Part shown: in pieces, positions 5,448 through 8,170 of the stretch
Position numbering within the stretch: the stretch's first letter is position 1
Layout of the letters: every line of letters begins with the position of its first letter
From: Candidatus Gastranaerophilales bacterium
GTDB lineage: Bacteria > Cyanobacteriota > Vampirovibrionia > Gastranaerophilales > Gastranaerophilaceae
DNA: 8,170 nt
Direction: 5' to 3'
NCBI GenBank assembly: GCA_003150395.1
Contig: QAMI01000028.1
Location: forward strand, 10,280-18,449
Position numbers and translations under genes: made by a program
The notes under the pieces: model-generated
Told to the model about the DNA's origin: nothing
The model's database searches: none
The model's input: the letters and a program-made list of their open reading frames with translations, nothing else

Positions 5448-6398
5448 TTATACTTCGCAGCAAAGTTCTGCTTTTAACGCTTCAACTGTTGCTTCAAGTG
5501 ATGCTTTATCGAAAACGTTATATACTTTTGCTTCCGGAACAATCTTTTTATTCAAACCTGCAAGAACTTTACCCGGACCTATTTCTACAAAAATTTCTAC
5601 ACCGTCAGCAGCCATTTTTTGAATTGTCTGAGTCCAGTGAACCGATGAATAAATTTGTTTTGGCATTTTGACTTTGAAATCATCTTTGTCAATAGTCAAC
5701 TGAGCGTCAACGTTTGTAACAACCGGAATTTTTGCATCGTTTAAAGTCAATTCTGAAACAAAAGTTTCAAATTCTTTGCCTGCATTTTCCATAAACTTAG
5801 AATGGAAAGCACCTGAAACAGCAAGAGGAACAACACGTCTTGCGCCTTTCGCCATTAATAGCTCGCCGGCTTTTGCAACAGCATTTTCGTCCCCGGTAAT
5901 AACCACTTGAGCCGGTGAATTGTAGTTTGCAACGTCAACGTATCCGATTGAAGAGGTCTCTTTTAAAGCTTCTTCAAGAGCGCCTTCGGGAGCATTCAAA
6001 ACAGCAGCCATTGCGCCGCCTTTTGTTGAACCCATCAAATCAGCGCGTTTTTGAATTGCTTTTAAGGTGTTTTCCAGAGACATTACACCTGCTGAATACA
6101 TTGCACAATACTCACCCAGCGAATGACCTGCAACATAATCAGGGTTTACATTAAATTCTGATTTCAAAGCTTCCATTGCCGCAATTGACATTGTTACAAT
6201 GCAAGGCTGTGTGTTAACTGTTTGCTTAAGGGCGTCTTCCGGACCTTCAAAGCAAAGTGTTGTGATTTCTTTGTTCAAAACTCTGTCTGCCGCATCAAAA
6301 ACATTTTTTGCGCTCTCAAAGCTTTCATATAAATCTTTTCCCATGCCAACAGCTTGAGACCCTTGCCCCGGAAAAAGAAATGCTACTTTTTTTGCCAT
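5448..6398 (-). CDS. fabD: malonyl-CoA:ACP transacylase
   Basis: A 316-residue cytosolic enzyme that moves malonyl from CoA to the Ser36 arm of ACP, supplying both FabH and FabF. The oxyanion-hole motif GQGSQ is at residues 11-15. The nucleophile Ser93 is in GHSLGEY (91-97), the malonate-binding Arg118 in QKRADLM, the catalytic His199 in SGAFHS, and Gln250 precedes the C-terminal IGPGKVLAGL motif. All match E. coli FabD positions to within two residues, so it should be active. The ending AELCCEV carries a Cys pair, which is unusual but outside the active site. The start is fixed by AGGAG seven nucleotides upstream. It follows the small unknown gene after 45 nt and precedes fabG by 51 nt. Confidence 0.97.
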   Translation of the reverse strand: MAKKVAFLFPGQGSQAVGMGKDLYESFESAKNVFDAADRVLNKEITTLCFEGPEDALKQTVNTQPCIVTMSIAAMEALKSEFNVNPDYVAGHSLGEYCAMYSAGVMSLENTLKAIQKRADLMGSTKGGAMAAVLNAPEGALEEALKETSSIGYVDVANYNSPAQVVITGDENAVAKAGELLMAKGARRVVPLAVSGAFHSKFMENAGKEFETFVSELTLNDAKIPVVTNVDAQLTIDKDDFKVKMPKQIYSSVHWTQTIQKMAADGVEIFVEIGPGKVLAGLNKKIVPEAKVYNVFDKASLEATVEALKAELCCEV

Positions 6399-6443
6399 TT
6401 TTATACTCCTATATAGTTAGTTAATCAATTTAAAATTTGGAGA

Positions 6444-6752
6444 TTATTTTTGAACAAGTTCAAAAATATCATTTGCCAATTCAGATTTCCCTTTTAGTTT
6501 TTCAGAAGCTTTAGGAAGCGTATTTTCAAGAAAATCCGTTATATTTGAATTAAAACCGGACATCCCGAATCCATTATTGCGAAATCCCGGCATACCTGCA
6601 ATAGAACTATGAGAGTTTGGAGCAAGGCGTTTACTCAACTCCTGATAAAATTTATTATCAGAGTTGCCTGCAGAATGCACTAAAGCATTTTTCGCTTTTG
6701 CAACCTGTTCTCCTGCTTGGGTTGTAATTTTCGCCAGTTTTGTTGATACCAT
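6444..6752 (-). CDS. hypothetical protein between fabH and fabD
   Basis: A 102-residue protein that I do not recognise. Its ATG follows the fabH TAA directly, with no spacer, so translation is probably coupled to fabH; a GAAGGGA-like ribosome site lies inside the end of fabH. The N-terminal third (TKLAKITTQAGEQVAKAKNAL) and the C-terminal third (ITDFLENTLPKASEKLKGKSELANDIFELVQK) look helical and charged. The middle, residues 52-70, is rich in Gly, Asn and Phe, with a repeated GMPGF/GMSGF pattern, and is probably flexible. There is no Cys, no Trp, no signal peptide and no membrane span. Codon use looks like that of its neighbours. The context suggests a small accessory or regulator of fatty-acid synthesis, or a lineage-specific protein merely carried in the operon. 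A two-helix adaptor is one possible reading, without direct support. Confidence 0.8.
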   Translation of the reverse strand: MVSTKLAKITTQAGEQVAKAKNALVHSAGNSDNKFYQELSKRLAPNSHSSIAGMPGFRNNGFGMSGFNSNITDFLENTLPKASEKLKGKSELANDIFELVQK

Positions 6753-7763
6753 TTAGCAAATCCCTTCTCGAAGTCTTACAATTGCGCCGCCCCAGGTCAT
6801 GCCTGCGCCAAATCCGCAAAGAACTGCTGTTGTACCAAGTTTTACATTGCCTTTTTCAACGCTTTCTGCCAGTGCAATCGGAATTGATGCGGCTGATGTG
6901 TTGCCGTAATATTTAATATTTGTTACGACTTTTTCATCACTGTAACCGAGTCTTTCCTGAACAGCCTGAATAATTCTGATATTTGCCTGGTGCGGAATTA
7001 AGTAATCGATATCTTCAGCTTTCATACCGGCATTCGCAATCAAATCTTCAACATAATGCGGAAGAACTTTTGCAACAAAGGTATAAACGCCGCGTCCATT
7101 CATTCTGACACCTTTTGGTTTTTCCTGATATTGTTCAACAAGCGGGCAATTTTTGCCATCAAAGGAAAGTTCTATTAAATCACCATAATTTCCATCAGCT
7201 TTAATATCAATTGCAATAATATCATCAACGCCGTCTTCAGATTGTGTAACAACCATTGCGCCTGCGCCGTCGCCAAAAAGAATTGAAGTACTTCTGTCTT
7301 CCCAGTTTACAAGACGAGAGTTGTTGTCTGTTGCAACAAGTAGAATATTTTTGTACATACCTGATGATATGTATGCTTTTGCAATACTTAATGCATAAAT
7401 TAAACCCGAGCATGCAGCCGTAATATCAAATGCAGGAATTTGTTTCTTAATTCCGAGTCTTTGATGAATGTGGCATGCAATTGCCGGATACAAATCAGGA
7501 GGGGCAGATGAAGCTGCAACTATTAAGTCAATATCATCAGGATTAATCCCGGATTTAGCAATTGCTTTTTTAGCAGCATCAAAACCAAGGTCGATTGCGT
7601 TTTCTTCACCTGAAACTACCCGGCGTTCTTTGATACCTGTTCGTGAATAAATCCACTCGTCTGATGTTTCGTATAATTTTGTCAAATCATCATTTGTAAT
7701 AACTGTTTCGGGTAAACTATAACCAACACCCGCAATTCTTAACGGAATTAATTTATCTGTCAT
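6753..7763 (-). CDS. fabH: 3-oxoacyl-ACP synthase III (KAS III)
   Basis: A 336-residue condensing enzyme that starts fatty-acid synthesis by joining acetyl-CoA, or a branched acyl-CoA, to malonyl-ACP. The length is slightly above the usual 310-330. The Cys-His-Asn triad is clear: Cys118 in ITAACSG, His258 in IPHQAN and Asn288 in YYGNTSAAS. GFGAG follows at 317-321 near the C-terminus. DEWIYSRTGIKERR at 35-48 is the family N-terminal block. Substrate preference (straight or branched) cannot be read off with confidence. The ATG lies 3 nt after the plsX stop, with GAGGAA inside the end of plsX, implying coupled translation. The stop codon TAA abuts the ATG of the next small gene, so plsX, fabH and that gene form one tight unit. 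Confidence 0.97.
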   Translation of the reverse strand: MTDKLIPLRIAGVGYSLPETVITNDDLTKLYETSDEWIYSRTGIKERRVVSGEENAIDLGFDAAKKAIAKSGINPDDIDLIVAASSAPPDLYPAIACHIHQRLGIKKQIPAFDITAACSGLIYALSIAKAYISSGMYKNILLVATDNNSRLVNWEDRSTSILFGDGAGAMVVTQSEDGVDDIIAIDIKADGNYGDLIELSFDGKNCPLVEQYQEKPKGVRMNGRGVYTFVAKVLPHYVEDLIANAGMKAEDIDYLIPHQANIRIIQAVQERLGYSDEKVVTNIKYYGNTSAASIPIALAESVEKGNVKLGTTAVLCGFGAGMTWGGAIVRLREGIC

Positions 7764-7766
7764 TGA

Positions 7767-8170
7767 CTATTCCTCATAAAACTTTGCTATTTTCTCGTTA
7801 ACGCCGGTTTCTACAGCATGTTTAGCAACTCTTACGGCATTTTTAATTGCATAAGCTTTGCTTCTGCCATGTGAAATTACGGTAATTCCTTTGACACCAA
7901 GAAGAAGTGCACCGCCAAATTCTTCGTAGTTAATTTTGGTATAAATTCTTTTCATGAATGGTTTTGCCAAAAGCCCGATGATTTTGCCGGGCAAATCACC
8001 TTTAAATTCTTGTTTAAGCATTCTGAAAAGCATTTGTGAAGTTCCTTCGGTAACTTTAAGCGCAACGTTGCCGACAAAACCGTCGCAGACAACAACATCG
8101 CATACACTCAGGAAAATTTCTTTACCTTCAATGTTGCCGACAAAATTAATTTTCTCCTGCTGTTCTTCCA
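7767..8170 (-). CDS. plsX: phosphate acyltransferase PlsX, C-terminal part
   Basis: Only the last 133 codons are in the window; the gene continues past the right edge (first complete codon at 8168). PlsX converts acyl-ACP to acyl-phosphate for PlsY, linking fatty-acid and phospholipid synthesis at the membrane surface. Family blocks are clear: INFVGNIEGKEI, then VCDVVVCDGFVGNVALKVTEG, then YEEFGGALLLGVKGITVISHG and a helical end ELVNEKIAKF-like in character (actual GVNEKIAKFYEE). The frame runs unbroken from the edge, so the ATG at 8033 is an internal methionine, not a start. The stop TAG lies 3 nt before fabH. The plsX-fabH pairing is widely conserved and supports the identification. Confidence 0.95.
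   Translation of the reverse strand, partial: EEQQEKINFVGNIEGKEIFLSVCDVVVCDGFVGNVALKVTEGTSQMLFRMLKQEFKGDLPGKIIGLLAKPFMKRIYTKINYEEFGGALLLGVKGITVISHGRSKAYAIKNAVRVAKHAVETGVNEKIAKFYEE

Noticed and set aside
5375..5671. Plus-strand frames opposite fabD and fabG
   Set aside because: They are antisense to two clearly conserved enzymes, with Leu/Phe-rich low-complexity products and no promoter or ribosome site.

Overview
The window is AT-rich bacterial chromosome and mostly housekeeping DNA. Its core is a type II fatty-acid synthesis cluster on the minus strand. Read in the direction of transcription, from the right edge leftwards, it is plsX (5' end outside the window), fabH, a 102-codon gene of unknown function, fabD, fabG, acpP and fabF. 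Apart from the inserted small gene, this is the plsX-fabH-fabD-fabG-acpP-fabF order known from E. coli. To the left lie purB on the plus strand, convergent with fabF, then a 474-bp gene-free stretch, an unrecognised 159-codon gene and rpsO (ribosomal protein S15), the last two on the minus strand. The low GC content, the FabF, FabD and PurB sequences and the two lineage-restricted-looking small proteins would fit a gut Gastranaerophilales/Vampirovibrionia-type genome or another low-GC bacterium. That assignment is a guess from sequence style and was not tested by a search.

Layout: 1-418 holds rpsO with a strong terminator and an extended -10 promoter. 440-971 holds the unknown coiled-coil-like gene and its probable promoter. 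972-1378 is the most unusual DNA of the window: a tandem octamer repeat, a diverged 21-nt direct repeat, and a roughly 270-bp nested imperfect inverted repeat with a GC-rich palindromic core, which looks like a MITE/REP-type element. 1379-2686 is purB, whose extended -10 sits so close to the ATG that the mRNA is probably leaderless. 2761-2791 is a hairpin shared by the convergent purB and fabF transcripts. 2816-8170 is the fatty-acid cluster.

How the genes work together: PlsX makes acyl-phosphate for phospholipid synthesis. FabD loads malonyl groups onto ACP (acpP), FabH starts chains, FabF elongates them and FabG reduces the 3-keto intermediates. plsX, fabH and the small gene are packed with 0-3 nt gaps and look translationally coupled. 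acpP has its own near-consensus sigma-70 promoter just downstream of fabG, and a structured 217-nt spacer separates it from fabF. Both would help make much more ACP than enzyme. Catalytic residues are present in every enzyme whose active site lies in the window.

No tRNA, rRNA, CRISPR array, phage gene, transposase or defence gene was seen. The best candidates for something undescribed are the palindromic element upstream of purB, the folded acpP-fabF spacer and the small gene embedded between fabH and fabD.
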